DNA of 64,000 bases from Selenomonas sp. F0473 (GCF_000315545.1 NZ_JH992902.1:531280-595279), one strand, 5' to 3'; counted from the first letter of the stretch, positions 1-9,421 are shown. Numbers and translations: made by a program. Notes: generated by a model from the letters alone, not told the origin.

Positions 1-39
1 CCCATTCGGTGCAGCAACGTCGCTTTTCTCTTCTTTCAA
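1..39. other. Left-edge sequence, no gene seen
   Basis: This short stretch lies downstream of hfq at the window edge. No terminator hairpin or start of another gene can be recognised in it. Confidence 0.5.
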
Positions 40-267
40 CTACTCGATCGGCACCTTCACGGTTGTGGCCGGCGTAACGGTGGAAATCGCATGCTTATAG
101 ATCATCTGCTGTTTCCCCATGCTGTCAATCATGACGATGAAGTTGTCAAACCCCTTAACCGTTCCCTTGATCTGAAATCCGTTGACCAAGTGGATGGTCA
201 CGGCGGTGCCGTCCTTTCTCACCTGATTGAGGAAGCCGTCCTGCAAATTGATGATTTTCGCCGTCAT
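40..267 (-). CDS. hfq: RNA chaperone Hfq
   Basis: Hfq is a 75-residue Sm-like protein that forms a hexameric ring and helps small RNAs pair with mRNAs in the cytoplasm. The protein begins [15 protein letters not shown] and carries the Sm1 segment ([15 protein letters not shown]) and the Sm2-type YKHAIST motif, the family signatures. The reading frame stays open upstream, but the ATG at 267 overlaps the miaA stop codon as ATGA, so it is taken as the start. The miaA-hfq pair is a classic arrangement in both Gram-negative bacteria and Firmicutes. The C-terminus is short, ending soon after the Sm core, as in Gram-positive Hfq. Confidence 0.97.
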   Translation of the reverse strand: MTAKIINLQDGFLNQVRKDGTAVTIHLVNGFQIKGTVKGFDNFIVMIDSMGKQQMIYKHAISTVTPATTVKVPIE

Positions 268-1232
268 GCCAAAAAGCCCCTTTCTCTTTTTTCCCGCCAT
301 ATCTCGACATCGGCGAGAATCTGCCGCAGCAGCGCATCCTCCGGGCGCGCATCCGCATCGTACCATCGTATATAGGGCATCTTGCGATACCACGTCATCT
401 GCCGTTTCGCAAAGTGCCGCGTCGCCTTCTGCACCTGCTCCAGCGCTGCGGCTTCGCTCATTTCTCCGGCAAGGTAAGCCGCCGTTTCCTTATACCCGAT
501 GCCCTTCATCGCCGGCGCGCCGCGCCCGACCCCGCGCGCCGCCAGCGCACGCACCTCATCCGGGAGCCCCGCCGCGAACATCGCCTCGACGCGGGCGTCG
601 ATACGCGCATAGAGATGTTCCCGCGCGCGCATAAGACCGATCACAAAGGCATCGTAAACGAGACCGTCCCGCGCAAGCGCACGCTCCTGCGAGATGCGCT
701 CGCCGCCGCGGCAGACGACCTCGAGCGCGCGGATCGCGCGCCGCACATCGTTCACATGCAGGCGTGCGGCCGTCTCCGGATCGCGCCGCGCGAGCAGCGC
801 ATGGACGAACGCGTTGCCGTACCGTTCCGCAAGCCGCTGCAGCCGACGACGAAAGCGTTCATGCTCCGGCGTCTCGTTGAAATTGTACCCCTCAATCAGC
901 GCCTTGATATAGAGCCCCGTCCCGCCGACGACGAAAGGCAGTTTCCCCGCCTCTTCTTGACTGCGGATCAGCACCGCCGCGCGCCCCACAAAATCCGTCA
1001 CGCTGAACGGTTCGTCCGCATCCAATATATCGATCAGATGGTGCGGTACCGCGGCGCGCTCTGCGGCCGTCGGCTTTGCCGTTCCGATATCGAGCCCGCG
1101 ATAGACAAGCATCGAATCGCCCGAGATGATATCCGTCCCAAGGCGTACGGCAAGCTCCAGGGAGAACGCCGTCTTGCCGACGGCCGTCGGTCCGAGCAGG
1201 ATGAGGAGCGGCGATCGTTCCGCCTTTTTCAA
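264..1232 (-). CDS. miaA: tRNA dimethylallyltransferase MiaA
   Basis: MiaA transfers a dimethylallyl group to A37 of tRNAs that read UNN codons. The 322-residue protein has the P-loop GPTAVGKT at about residues 14-21, followed by the typical [16 protein letters not shown] segment and a C-terminal KRQMTWYRK motif. The frame is open far upstream. The likely start is a TTG at 1232 that overlaps the stop codon of the preceding UPF0173 gene (TTGA), which gives the usual family length. The Shine-Dalgarno sequence is weak, so translational coupling to the upstream gene is likely. Identity is certain; the exact start is less so. Confidence 0.94.
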   Translation of the reverse strand: MKKAERSPLLILLGPTAVGKTAFSLELAVRLGTDIISGDSMLVYRGLDIGTAKPTAAERAAVPHHLIDILDADEPFSVTDFVGRAAVLIRSQEEAGKLPFVVGGTGLYIKALIEGYNFNETPEHERFRRRLQRLAERYGNAFVHALLARRDPETAARLHVNDVRRAIRALEVVCRGGERISQERALARDGLVYDAFVIGLMRAREHLYARIDARVEAMFAAGLPDEVRALAARGVGRGAPAMKGIGYKETAAYLAGEMSEAAALEQVQKATRHFAKRQMTWYRKMPYIRWYDADARPEDALLRQILADVEIWREKRERGFLA

Positions 1233-1906
1233 AGTTCGAGCGTTTCGCCGGGCGCGACGATACACACGGTCGCACGCGTCATTGCTTCCGTAACCTCTTT
1301 GTAACGGTGCACTTCCTGCGCGATGATCGGCCATGTGTCGTAGTGGACGGGGATCACATGCCTCGTGTTGAGCCACTGTGCCGCCTGCGCCGCATCCTCA
1401 AGGCCCATCGTATAGTTGTCGCCGATAGGCAGAACGGCATAATCGATCGCATCTTTGCGCCCGATGAGCTGCATGTCGCTGAAGAGTGCCGTATCGCCCG
1501 CATAGTAGATCACCTTGCCGCCGATGTAGATGACGAAACCGCACGCGACTCCGCCCGGCACGCCCGCGCTGTGGTGCGCGACCGTCATACGTACCTTTCC
1601 GAAGGGCAAGGTCAGCGAGCCGCCGAGATTCATGGGGAATACCTTAAGTTCTCCCGTCGCCTGCGCCTGGCAGACGTCGATCACCTCCGGGATGGCGACA
1701 ATCGCCGCCCCCGTACGCGCGGCGATCGAGGGCGCGTCGCCGAGATGGTCGCCGTGCGCGTGTGTGAGGAGGATATAGCCGCAGTCCACTTCGTTCGCCG
1801 AAACGGCGGTGGCCGGGTTCCCCGTCAGGAACGGGTCGACAAGCACCCTGTGCGTGCCGTCGTCGAGCAAAAATGCGGCGTGACCAAAATAGTTGAACTT
1901 TACCAT
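1229..1906 (-). CDS. UPF0173 metal-dependent hydrolase (beta-lactamase fold)
   Basis: This 225-residue protein has the metallo-beta-lactamase signature THAHGDH at residues 48-54, with later metal-ligand candidates in AHHSAG, YYAGDTAL and the near-C-terminal PVHYDTWP. These match the UPF0173/YtkL-like hydrolases, whose substrate is not established. An AGGAG lies 8 bases before the ATG at 1906; an in-frame GTG nine bases upstream is too close to it to be the start. It is the first gene of the transcript that continues into miaA and hfq, behind a near-consensus promoter. A link to tRNA or RNA metabolism is only suggested by that context. Confidence 0.9.
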   Translation of the reverse strand: MVKFNYFGHAAFLLDDGTHRVLVDPFLTGNPATAVSANEVDCGYILLTHAHGDHLGDAPSIAARTGAAIVAIPEVIDVCQAQATGELKVFPMNLGGSLTLPFGKVRMTVAHHSAGVPGGVACGFVIYIGGKVIYYAGDTALFSDMQLIGRKDAIDYAVLPIGDNYTMGLEDAAQAAQWLNTRHVIPVHYDTWPIIAQEVHRYKEVTEAMTRATVCIVAPGETLEL

Positions 1907-1939
1907 CACGTTCACTCCTCTCCCAACAGACTTTTTATC

Positions 1940-1967
1940 ATTATACGATATGACCGCATAATGTCAA
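1940..1967 (-). promoter_or_regulatory. Promoter of UPF0173-miaA-hfq
   Basis: On the minus strand a perfect -35 TTGACA (1962-1967) is followed after 16 bases by a perfect -10 TATAAT (1940-1945). The gene start lies about 34 bases further on. This is a strong sigma-70/sigma-A promoter. Confidence 0.88.
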
Positions 1968-1971
1968 TATG

Positions 1972-1999
1972 AAAACGCCGTTCGGTGCCCCCGAACGGC
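1972..1999 (-). terminator. Terminator of ileS
   Basis: Minus-strand hairpin with a perfect 9-bp stem, GCCGTTCGG/CCGAACGGC, and a 5-base loop followed by GTTTTC. It lies 22 bases after the ileS stop codon and just before the next promoter. Confidence 0.85.
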
Positions 2000-2021
2000 T
2001 GTATTCATAGGTATATTATGG

Positions 2022-5000
2022 TTATTTGACGCTCAGCGTCAGCTTTTCGCCGTTGATATTCCACTCTTTGCTCGTACCTGCGGGCGCGTCGCATGACAGG
2101 ACATCCGCAAGCGTGATCTCGCGGATGAACGCTTCATTCTTCTCTGCAATGGCTTCGAGTTTCTCGTTGCCCGAAAGATCGAGTTTGATGTGATCCGTCA
2201 CCTCAAGGCCGCATTCCTTTCGCATCGTCTGCACCTTGCTGATGATCTCGCGCACAAAGCCCTCTTCGATGAGCGTGGACGTGAGCGTCGTCTCGAGCGC
2301 GACGGTGACGCCGCCATAGCTCTGGCAGTTGTAGCCCTCCTGCTGCGCGACCGTCACCTCGACGTCCTCGCTCGTTACCGTCACGTCTCCGTCCGTAAGC
2401 GAAAGCGTATAGGAGCCGCCGCCCACAAGGGCATCCCTCACCGCCGCGCCGTCGCTCTCCTCGAGTGCTTTCTTCACCGCGCCCATCTGCTTTCCGACCT
2501 TGGGACCGAGCACATGGAAATTCGGCTTTACATGGTACGCGAGGAAGTCCGACATATCGTCGCGGAACGTCACCGCCTTTACATTCAGCTCATCCTCGAT
2601 GATCTCAACGAAGAACTCCGGCAGTCGGTGCTCCGCCTTCACGAACATATTGCCCACAGGCTGACGGTTCTTGATGTTCGCAGCGTTGCGCGCCGCGCGT
2701 CCGAGCGTGACGACCTCAAGCACGATTTCCATATTATCTTCGAGTTCCGTGTCGATATACGACTCGTTCACGGTCGGGAAATCCGTCAGATGCACGGAGA
2801 TCGGCGCCGTCTTGTCCACCGAGCAGACGAGGTTGCGGTAAATGCTCTCCGTGAGGAACGGGATCATCGGCGCCGCCACCTTGACCGTCGTCACGAGCGC
2901 GGTGTAGAGCGTCATGTACGCGTCGATTTTATCCTGCTCCATGCCCTTCGCCCAGAACCTGCTGCGACTGCGGCGGACATACCAGTTCGACAGCTCTTCG
3001 ACAAAGGATTGGAGTGCCTTTGCCGCCTCGGTCACGCGATAGCTGCCGAGGTAGTCGTCCACCGCGCGCACCATCGTGTTCAGACGCGAGAGCAGCCAAC
3101 GATCCATCACGCAGAGTTTGTCATAGGAGATCGTATGCTGCGTCGGGTCAAATTCGTCGATGTTCGCATAGAGCACATAGAACGCATAGGTATTCCACAG
3201 CGTGCCCATGAACTTGCGCGCGCCCTCCTGCACTGCCTCATGGGAGAACCGGTTCGGCAGCCACGGCGCGCTGTTCTCGTAGAAATACCAGCGGATCGCA
3301 TCCGCACCGTGGCGGCGCAGCGCCTCCATCGGCTCCACGGCGTTGCCCTTGGATTTCGACATCTTCTGCCCGTTCTCGTCCTGCACGTGGCCGAGCACGA
3401 TGACGTTCCGGTACGGGCTTTCGTCAAAGAGCAGCGTCCCGATCGCGATCAGCGAGTAGAACCAGCCGCGCGTCTGATCGACCGCCTCGGAGATGAAATC
3501 CGCGGGGAAGTATTTTTCAAATACGTCTTTGTTTTCAAACGGATAATGCCACTGCGCGAACGGCATTGCGCCCGAATCGAACCAGCAGTCGATGACCTCC
3601 GGCACGCGGTGCATCGTACCGCCGCATTTCTCGCACGGGAAGGTGATCTCGTCGATGTACGGACGGTGCAGTTCGATGTCCTCCGGGCAGTCCGGCTGAA
3701 GTTCGCGCAGCTCCGCGATCGAACCGACCGAACGCTCGCATCCGCAGTCGCATTTCCAAATGTTCAGCGGCGTGCCCCAGTAACGGTTGCGGCTGATGCC
3801 CCAGTCCTGCACATGCTCGATCCAGTTGCCGAAACGCCCCTCGCCGATGGACTTCGGGATCCAGTTGACCGTGTTGTTGCTCTTCACGAGCGCATCGCGC
3901 ACCGCCGTCATCTTGATGAACCACGAGGCGCGCGCATAGTAGAGCAGCGGCGTATCGCAGCGCCAGCAATGCGGGTAGTTGTGCGTGAACTCGGGTGCCT
4001 TAAAGAGCTTGCCGCTCTCCTCCAGATCGGCGAGGATCAGCGGATCGGCGTCCTTCACAAAGACGCCCGGCCATTTGGTCTCCGCCGTCATCTCGCCCTT
4101 GTCGTTGACGAACTGCACGAACGGCATCCCGTATTTGCTGCACACGCGGTTGTCGTCCTCGCCGAATGCCGGCGCCGTATGGACGATGCCCGTGCCGTCC
4201 TCGGTCGTCACATAGTCGTCGCAGATGACGAAGAACGCCTTTTCACGCATATCTGAGGGAACGAAATCATAGAGCGGCTCGTATTTGCGGTACTCGAGAT
4301 CTTTGCCCTTCATCGTCGCAAGGATCTCGCGGGCGCCCTGTGAATCCGAAAATACGCTCTCCATCAATGCTTCGGCGAGATAGTAGACCTTGCCGGAGAC
4401 GCGCACCTTCACATAGGTCACGTCCGGGTTCACACAGAGCCCGAGGTTCGACGGCAGTGTCCATGGCGTCGTCGTCCACGCAAGGAAATAGGCGTCCTCA
4501 TCGGCGACCTTAAATTTTACGATCGCCGAGCGCTCCGTGACGTCCTTATACCCCTGCGCCACCTCGTGCGAGGAGAGCGGCGTGCCGCAGCGCGGGCAGT
4601 ACGGAACGATCTTGTGTCCTTGATAAAGAAGTCCTTTTTTATAAATCTCGCTGAGCGCCCACCACACGGACTCGATGTAATTGTTCTCGTAAGTGATGTA
4701 GGGATGCTCCATGTCCGCCCAAAAGCCGACGACGTCGGAGAACTCCTCCCACATCGCCTTGTACGTCCAGACGGACTCGCGGCATTTCTTGACGAACGGC
4801 TCGATGCCGTATTCCTCGATCTGATCCTTGCCGTTGATGCCGATCGCCTTTTCAACCTCGAGTTCCACGGGCAGACCGTGCGTATCCCAGCCTGCCTTGC
4901 GGAGAACCTTCTTTCCCTTCATCGACTGGTAGCGCGGCAGCATGTCCTTGATGACGCGCGTCAGCACATGCCCGATGTGCGGGCGTCCGTTCGCCGTCGG

Positions 5001-5141
5001 CGGCCCGTCGTAAAAGGTAAACGTCTCCGCTCCTTCGCGCTGATCCACCGCCTGCTGTGCAATATGATTCTCGCGCCAAAAATCCACGACGGCTTTCTCG
5101 CGCGCGGCAAAATCCAAATTTGTATCTACTTTATCATACAA
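2022..5141 (-). CDS. ileS: Isoleucyl-tRNA synthetase, eukaryote-like (type 2)
   Basis: Charges tRNA-Ile with isoleucine in the cytoplasm. The 1039-residue protein has the HIGH motif in DGPPTANGRPHIGH (55-58), a large editing domain, KMSKSKG near residue 594 and an anticodon-binding C-terminal region. The length and the PPTANG form of the HIGH region resemble the IleS2/eukaryote-like class rather than the roughly 930-residue E. coli type. IleS2 enzymes are known for low mupirocin sensitivity. The chosen start is a TTG at 5141, nine bases after a strong GGGAGG; the frame is open another 20 codons upstream but would overlap the promoter. The gene is monocistronic, with its own promoter and terminator. 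Confidence 0.96.
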   Translation of the reverse strand: MYDKVDTNLDFAAREKAVVDFWRENHIAQQAVDQREGAETFTFYDGPPTANGRPHIGHVLTRVIKDMLPRYQSMKGKKVLRKAGWDTHGLPVELEVEKAIGINGKDQIEEYGIEPFVKKCRESVWTYKAMWEEFSDVVGFWADMEHPYITYENNYIESVWWALSEIYKKGLLYQGHKIVPYCPRCGTPLSSHEVAQGYKDVTERSAIVKFKVADEDAYFLAWTTTPWTLPSNLGLCVNPDVTYVKVRVSGKVYYLAEALMESVFSDSQGAREILATMKGKDLEYRKYEPLYDFVPSDMREKAFFVICDDYVTTEDGTGIVHTAPAFGEDDNRVCSKYGMPFVQFVNDKGEMTAETKWPGVFVKDADPLILADLEESGKLFKAPEFTHNYPHCWRCDTPLLYYARASWFIKMTAVRDALVKSNNTVNWIPKSIGEGRFGNWIEHVQDWGISRNRYWGTPLNIWKCDCGCERSVGSIAELRELQPDCPEDIELHRPYIDEITFPCEKCGGTMHRVPEVIDCWFDSGAMPFAQWHYPFENKDVFEKYFPADFISEAVDQTRGWFYSLIAIGTLLFDESPYRNVIVLGHVQDENGQKMSKSKGNAVEPMEALRRHGADAIRWYFYENSAPWLPNRFSHEAVQEGARKFMGTLWNTYAFYVLYANIDEFDPTQHTISYDKLCVMDRWLLSRLNTMVRAVDDYLGSYRVTEAAKALQSFVEELSNWYVRRSRSRFWAKGMEQDKIDAYMTLYTALVTTVKVAAPMIPFLTESIYRNLVCSVDKTAPISVHLTDFPTVNESYIDTELEDNMEIVLEVVTLGRAARNAANIKNRQPVGNMFVKAEHRLPEFFVEIIEDELNVKAVTFRDDMSDFLAYHVKPNFHVLGPKVGKQMGAVKKALEESDGAAVRDALVGGGSYTLSLTDGDVTVTSEDVEVTVAQQEGYNCQSYGGVTVALETTLTSTLIEEGFVREIISKVQTMRKECGLEVTDHIKLDLSGNEKLEAIAEKNEAFIREITLADVLSCDAPAGTSKEWNINGEKLTLSVK

Positions 5142-5142
5142 A

Positions 5143-5199
5143 GAAAAATCCCTCCCGCAGCATAGTGACGTCATTCTAGCACACGGAAAGGGATTTTTC
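5143..5199. repeat. 11-bp inverted repeat flanking the ileS promoter core
   Basis: GAAAAATCCCT (5143-5153) and its perfect complement AGGGATTTTTC (5189-5199) are separated by 35 bases. One arm overlaps the ileS ribosome binding site and the other overlaps the -35 box, so the -10 and start point lie in the loop. It could be an operator. It could also sequester the ribosome binding site in a longer transcript that starts upstream. Its function is unknown. Confidence 0.55.
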
Positions 5200-5201
5200 A
5201 A
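5173..5201 (-). promoter_or_regulatory. Promoter of ileS
   Basis: -35 TTGAAA (5196-5201), 17-base spacer, extended -10 TGnTAGAAT with the hexamer at 5173-5178. Transcription would begin near 5166, leaving a leader of about 25 bases. That is too short for a T-box. Confidence 0.78.
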
Positions 5202-5307
5202 GGAAGCGCGGCGAAAACGCCGTTCACCATGCAGGATTACGGTACGCTATATCATCATAGTACGGTAAGCGCCCCGTTTTACTGCGTCAACGGACAGATA
5301 TCTTTAC

Positions 5308-5346
5308 AAAAAATCCCGAAAGCTTCCGTCTGTCTTCCGGGATTTT
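5308..5346 (-). terminator. Terminator of ahbA-ahbB
   Basis: Minus-strand hairpin with arms AAAATCCCGGAAG and CTTTCGGGATTTTTT, ending in a run of T residues. It begins 11 bases after the ahbB stop codon. Confidence 0.82.
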
Positions 5347-5357
5347 CGATATATACG

Positions 5358-5846
5358 CTATTCTTCCGCAAAGTATTTCATCGAGGTTTTCTTCCATTCA
5401 TGCTTGGTATAGAGCATCCGCCGGTCCCCGATGCCGGTTTCCGCGGCGAGCGCGGCGGCAATCTCTTCGCACTCGTCGTGGCTGTATCCGTGAATCATCG
5501 TATAGAGGTTGTAGCGCCAATCTGCGGTACGGTTGCGCTCATAGCAGTGCGAGACGCGCGGATGCTCCGCCATGCGCCGCGCAGTTTCGTCTATGCGCAC
5601 ATCGGGCACATCCCAAACGCAGAGTGCGTTCGACGTAAAACCGACCTCTCGGTGGCGCAATACGGCGCCGACTTTACGGATCTTCTTTTCCTCGCGCATG
5701 GCGTCAATCCGAGCAATCAGTTCTCCCTCAGAGATGCCGATCTCGTCCGCCAACGCTTTATACGGTTCGGCAACAAGTGGAAACTCCCCCTGCAGGAGGC
5801 GGACGATCTTCTTATCGAGCGCGCTGATCTCTGCTGTCTCGGTCAT
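5358..5846 (-). CDS. ahbB: Siroheme decarboxylase beta subunit AhbB (Lrp/AsnC fold)
   Basis: AhbB acts with AhbA to decarboxylate siroheme to 12,18-didecarboxysiroheme, in the siroheme-dependent heme pathway or in heme d1 synthesis. The 162-residue protein starts with an Lrp-type winged helix (LDKKIVRLLQGEFPLV...ALADEIGISEGELIARI) followed by an Asn/RAM-like domain. HCYERNRTADWRYNLYTMIHG is the AhbB-like active-site region with a conserved His and Tyr. It starts at ATG 5846 after a GGGGGG ribosome binding site, 12 bases from the ahbA stop. The homology to AsnC regulators is structural; the paired arrangement favours the enzyme over a regulator. Confidence 0.85.
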   Translation of the reverse strand: MTETAEISALDKKIVRLLQGEFPLVAEPYKALADEIGISEGELIARIDAMREEKKIRKVGAVLRHREVGFTSNALCVWDVPDVRIDETARRMAEHPRVSHCYERNRTADWRYNLYTMIHGYSHDECEEIAAALAAETGIGDRRMLYTKHEWKKTSMKYFAEE

Positions 5847-5858
5847 ACTGCCGCCCCC

Positions 5859-6320
5859 CTATGCGAGTTTGAACTGTACGTTGATCTTGTAACGCCGGTT
5901 CGCTTTAAGACTCATCGCGCCCTTGACGCCCGGGAGAGCGCCGACCTCGGCGAGGATTCGCTCCTCCGCCGCAGGATTGGGGGTCAGCAGTGTGAACCAA
6001 AGGTTGTATTGCCCCTCCCGCTCATAATTATGGGTGGCACCCGCATAACGGTTGACCGCACGCGCCACATCGGGCAGCAGCGCTTCGTCAACCTCAAGGG
6101 CAATGAGCGTCCCTCTGTAGCCGAGCCGTTCCGAGTTGAAAAATGTGCCGATCCGCCGCAAATATCCCTCGCGTTTTAGTTGCGTAAGGCGCTCCAACAC
6201 ATATTCCTCGCTCGTCCCCAACTGTTCCCCCAAACGCGCAAACGGCCGCGGACACACCGGCAGGTTCCCCTGCAGGAGGTTCAGCAGCCGTTTGTCAAAA
6301 TCGGTCAATGCCGTTGTCAT
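5859..6320 (-). CDS. ahbA: Siroheme decarboxylase alpha subunit AhbA (Lrp/AsnC fold)
   Basis: Partner of AhbB in siroheme decarboxylation. The 153-residue protein has an N-terminal winged helix (DFDKRLLNLLQGNLPVCPRP) and the AhbA-like THNYEREGQYNLWFTL segment, which contains the His and Tyr of the decarboxylase family. The start is ATG 6320, nine bases after AGGGGG; an in-frame GTG further upstream would place that site inside the gene. No ahbC or ahbD (radical SAM steps) is visible nearby, so the end product cannot be told from this window. No clear promoter was found in the 120 bases between it and engB. Confidence 0.84.
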   Translation of the reverse strand: MTTALTDFDKRLLNLLQGNLPVCPRPFARLGEQLGTSEEYVLERLTQLKREGYLRRIGTFFNSERLGYRGTLIALEVDEALLPDVARAVNRYAGATHNYEREGQYNLWFTLLTPNPAAEERILAEVGALPGVKGAMSLKANRRYKINVQFKLA

Positions 6321-6440
6321 TGTACCCGTCCCCCTAAAGAACACACAGCGGCAGTCCTTACGCGCCGCACTGTATGTCCGCCTTGCTCAGGGGCAGGTGC
6401 TTCGGCACGAAACATGAACTGCATTCATTTCTTTCTGTGC
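6321..6440. other. Gap between engB and ahbA
   Basis: This 120-base gap shows no convincing promoter or terminator. A small GTGC-CGAA-GCAC hairpin lies near its middle. The ahbAB genes may be co-transcribed with engB. Confidence 0.4.
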
Positions 6441-7064
6441 CTATTCTATCAGATAGTCCTTCATGACGTCAAGTAATTCTAAACGTCCTTCATTTTTGGG
6501 TGACGCGTAGGGCAGGATCGTCAGTTCCGACACGCCGAGCGCCCGCTGCATCGCGGCAATCTGCGCGCGCCGCTCGTTCTTTCCGATCTTATCCGCCTTG
6601 GTTGCGACGACGAGCACCGGAATATCGTGCGCGACGAGCCACGAGAACATCCTGCGGTCGGATTCCATCGGCGTGTGCCGGATATCGAGCAGAAGACAGA
6701 CGAAGCGCAGCTCCTCCGCGCTTAGAAAATACTCTTCGATAAATTTCGCCCATGTCTTTCTGCGGTCGCGTGCCGCCTTGGCATAGCCGTAGCCCGGCAG
6801 GTCGACGAGGTGGACGGGATACCGCTCCTCGCCCCCGTCGACACGCAGGAGCATCTCATAGAAATTGATCGTCTGCGTCTTTCCCGGTTTCGAAGAAACG
6901 CGCGCAAGCTGCCTGATCCGCGTGAGCGAGTTGATCAGCGAAGATTTTCCGACGTTCGAGCGCCCGATGAATGCGACCGCGGGGCGCCGCTCCTCCGGAT
7001 ACTGGTCCTTGCGCACGGCGGATGCGAGATAGGCGGCTCTCGTAATGACGACGGGTTCCTGCAC
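6441..7064 (-). CDS. engB: Ribosome biogenesis GTPase EngB/YsxC
   Basis: EngB is an essential GTPase for assembly of the large ribosomal subunit. The 207-residue protein has G1 GRSNVGKSS (34-42), G3 DLPGYGYA and G4 TKADK, with the SKPGKTQTIN switch region typical of YsxC. The start is GTG 7064, six bases after a perfect AGGAGG that overlaps the lon stop codon; a longer frame upstream ignores this site. lon-engB coupling is a well-known arrangement in Bacillus and relatives. Confidence 0.96.
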   Translation of the reverse strand: MQEPVVITRAAYLASAVRKDQYPEERRPAVAFIGRSNVGKSSLINSLTRIRQLARVSSKPGKTQTINFYEMLLRVDGGEERYPVHLVDLPGYGYAKAARDRRKTWAKFIEEYFLSAEELRFVCLLLDIRHTPMESDRRMFSWLVAHDIPVLVVATKADKIGKNERRAQIAAMQRALGVSELTILPYASPKNEGRLELLDVMKDYLIE

Positions 7065-7074
7065 GGCGGACCTC

Positions 7075-9390
7075 CTAGTTATACAACGCGATTTTGAGGA
7101 CCTCATCCATATGCGCGACGGGTACGAACTCGAGCGCTTCGCGCACGGTATCGGGAATATCCTCGATGTCGCGTGCGTTCTCCCGCGGCAGGACGACGGT
7201 CTTCATCCCTTCGCGGTAGGCGGCGAGCGTCTTTTCCTTGACTCCGCCGATCGGCAGGACGTTGCCGCGCAGCGTGATCTCGCCCGTCATAGCGACGTCG
7301 CCGCGTACCTTGCGCCCCGTGAGCGCGGAGATCATGGCCGTCGCCATGGTGATGCCCGCCGAGGGGCCGTCCTTCGGGATCGCCCCTTCGGGCAGATGAA
7401 TGTGGATGTCATCCTTTTCGTAAAAATCCTCTGCAAGCGCGAGCGCTTCGCTGCGGCTCCGCACATAGGAGAGCGCAGCCTGTGCGGACTCCCGCATCAC
7501 GTCGCCGAGCTGTCCCGTCAATATGAGTTTCCCCTTGCCGCGCAGGATGTTGACCTCCGTCCGCAGGACGTCGCCGCCGACCTCCGTCCATGCAAGCCCC
7601 GTGACGACGCCGACAAGAGGTTTTTTCTCCCGTTTTGACGGGTGATACGTCGGCTTTTCGAGAAAGGTCTCCAGGTTTGCCTTGGTGATGCCGATCGGGG
7701 TTTTCTCCCCTTCGACGATGCGTCGGGCAGCTTTGCGGCACAGCCGGCCGATGACGCGCTCGAGAGACCGCACGCCGGCCTCGCGCGTATAGGAGCGAAT
7801 GATCTCCGGATATACGCCGGCCGCGATGCGGACGTCCTTTGCCTTGAGACCGTTTTGCGTACGTTGGCGCGGCAGAAGGTGGCGCCGCGCAATCTCTATT
7901 TTCTCGAGTTCGGTATAGCTCGAGAGCGTTAGGATCTCCATGCGGTCGCGTAGCGGCGCCGGGATGCGGGCGGGGTTGTTTGCGGTGACGATCCAAAAGA
8001 CATGGGAAAGATCAAACGGCAGATCCACATAGTGATCGCTGAACGTGCAGTTCTGCATAGGGTCAAGGACCTCTAAAAGAGCGGCCGACGGATCCCCGTG
8101 AAAATCCGCGGCGATCTTGTCTACTTCGTCGAGGAGGAAGACCGGATTCTTTGTCCCCGCGCGGCGGATCCCCGCGACGATGCGCCCCGGCATAGCGCCG
8201 ACGTAAGTGCGGCGATGCCCGCGGATCTCGGCCTCGTCACGGATGCCGCCAAGGGAGGCGCGAACGAATTTCCGGCCCATCGCGCGCGCGATCGAGGCGC
8301 CAAGCGACGTCTTGCCAACCCCGGGGGCGCCGACGAGGCAGAGAATGGGCGCGCTCTGTTCCGGCGCAAGGCGGCGCACGGCGAGGTAGTCGAGGATGCG
8401 TTCTTTTATCTTTTCGAGGCCATAGTGGTCGCGTTCGAGCACCGCATGCGCCTCCGCCATATCGACGTGTTCCGGCGTCATCTCGGTCCACGGCAGCTCT
8501 ACGAGGCAGTCGAGATAGCTGCGGATCACCCCCGTCTCCGCACTCGAAGCGGGGTTCGCATCGAGGCGCCGGATCTCCCGCGCGACGGTCTCTCGTACGG
8601 CCTCGGGGAATTCTTTTTGTTCCAGCGCCTCGCGATAGCGTTCCACGTCGGCGGATTTATCCGCAGCGTCTCCCAGTTCCTTGTGAATTGCCTTGATTTG
8701 CTCGCGCAGGTAGAAATCCCGCTGCACCTTGTCCATCTGCTTGCGGACGCGGCGATTGATCGTCCGCTCGATGTCCATGATGTCGAGCTCGTGCACGAGC
8801 GCCTCGTAGAGCTGCGTGAGCCGTGTGCGCACGTCAAAGGCAGCGAGGATTCCCTGCCGCATCTCGTATTTGAGGTTCAGGTGACTGGCAATGATGTCCG
8901 CAAGGCGTCCCGTATCCTCCATGATGGAGATGGAGACGAGCGCCTCGGGCGGGATCTTATGCGAGAGTTTCACCCACTCTTCGAATTTGCCCGTCACCCC
9001 ATGAACGAGTGCCTCGATATCCTTGGGCTCCCGTGCGGGCGCCGCTTCCTCATATGCGCATACGTCCGCCTCCGCATACGTATCGCCCTCGCGGACGGCA
9101 AGGATCTGCGCGCGCTTCTGCCCGTCGATGAGAATGCGCAGCACCCCCTCCGGCATGCGTAAAAACTGACGGATATCGACAACGGTGCCGACGTCATAGA
9201 GATCGCGTTCCGTGGGATCCTCGATATCCGGATCCCGCTGGGCAACGACGAGCACCTCGCTGCCGCCCGCAATGGCGCTCTCGATGGCCGCGACTGAACG
9301 ATCGCGGCCGACGTCGACGTTCACCATCATATGCGGATAGACAACGAGGCCGCGCAGCGGGAGCAGCGGCAGTGTTCGTTTCTCGGACAT
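7075..9390 (-). CDS. lon: ATP-dependent protease Lon (LonA)
   Basis: Lon degrades misfolded and regulatory proteins in the cytoplasm. The 771-residue protein has the N-terminal LAN domain ([15 protein letters not shown]), an AAA+ module with Walker [10 protein letters not shown] near residue 358, and a C-terminal serine/lysine protease domain with PKDGPSAG (catalytic Ser near residue 676). The start is ATG 9390, eight bases after AAGGA. It follows clpX but is separated from it by a terminator-like hairpin only 31 bases before the start, which suggests controlled readthrough. Confidence 0.97.
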   Translation of the reverse strand: MSEKRTLPLLPLRGLVVYPHMMVNVDVGRDRSVAAIESAIAGGSEVLVVAQRDPDIEDPTERDLYDVGTVVDIRQFLRMPEGVLRILIDGQKRAQILAVREGDTYAEADVCAYEEAAPAREPKDIEALVHGVTGKFEEWVKLSHKIPPEALVSISIMEDTGRLADIIASHLNLKYEMRQGILAAFDVRTRLTQLYEALVHELDIMDIERTINRRVRKQMDKVQRDFYLREQIKAIHKELGDAADKSADVERYREALEQKEFPEAVRETVAREIRRLDANPASSAETGVIRSYLDCLVELPWTEMTPEHVDMAEAHAVLERDHYGLEKIKERILDYLAVRRLAPEQSAPILCLVGAPGVGKTSLGASIARAMGRKFVRASLGGIRDEAEIRGHRRTYVGAMPGRIVAGIRRAGTKNPVFLLDEVDKIAADFHGDPSAALLEVLDPMQNCTFSDHYVDLPFDLSHVFWIVTANNPARIPAPLRDRMEILTLSSYTELEKIEIARRHLLPRQRTQNGLKAKDVRIAAGVYPEIIRSYTREAGVRSLERVIGRLCRKAARRIVEGEKTPIGITKANLETFLEKPTYHPSKREKKPLVGVVTGLAWTEVGGDVLRTEVNILRGKGKLILTGQLGDVMRESAQAALSYVRSRSEALALAEDFYEKDDIHIHLPEGAIPKDGPSAGITMATAMISALTGRKVRGDVAMTGEITLRGNVLPIGGVKEKTLAAYREGMKTVVLPRENARDIEDIPDTVREALEFVPVAHMDEVLKIALYN

Positions 9391-9421
9391 AGCGTTTCCT
9401 TCTCGTATCATGTGTGAGAAC

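Noticed and set aside
2190-4256. Long plus-strand open frame opposite ileS (688 codons)
   Set aside because: It is Arg/His/Ala-rich with no domain and mirrors a high-GC gene on the other strand; the ileS match is unambiguous.
5230-5270. Repeat TACGGTA on both sides of a short AT-rich core
   Set aside because: The two copies are direct, only 7 bases, and not associated with any clear promoter or gene; likely chance.
5142-5357. T-box leader for ileS
   Set aside because: No specifier stem, T-box sequence or antiterminator was found, and a good promoter lies only 28-60 bases upstream of the start.
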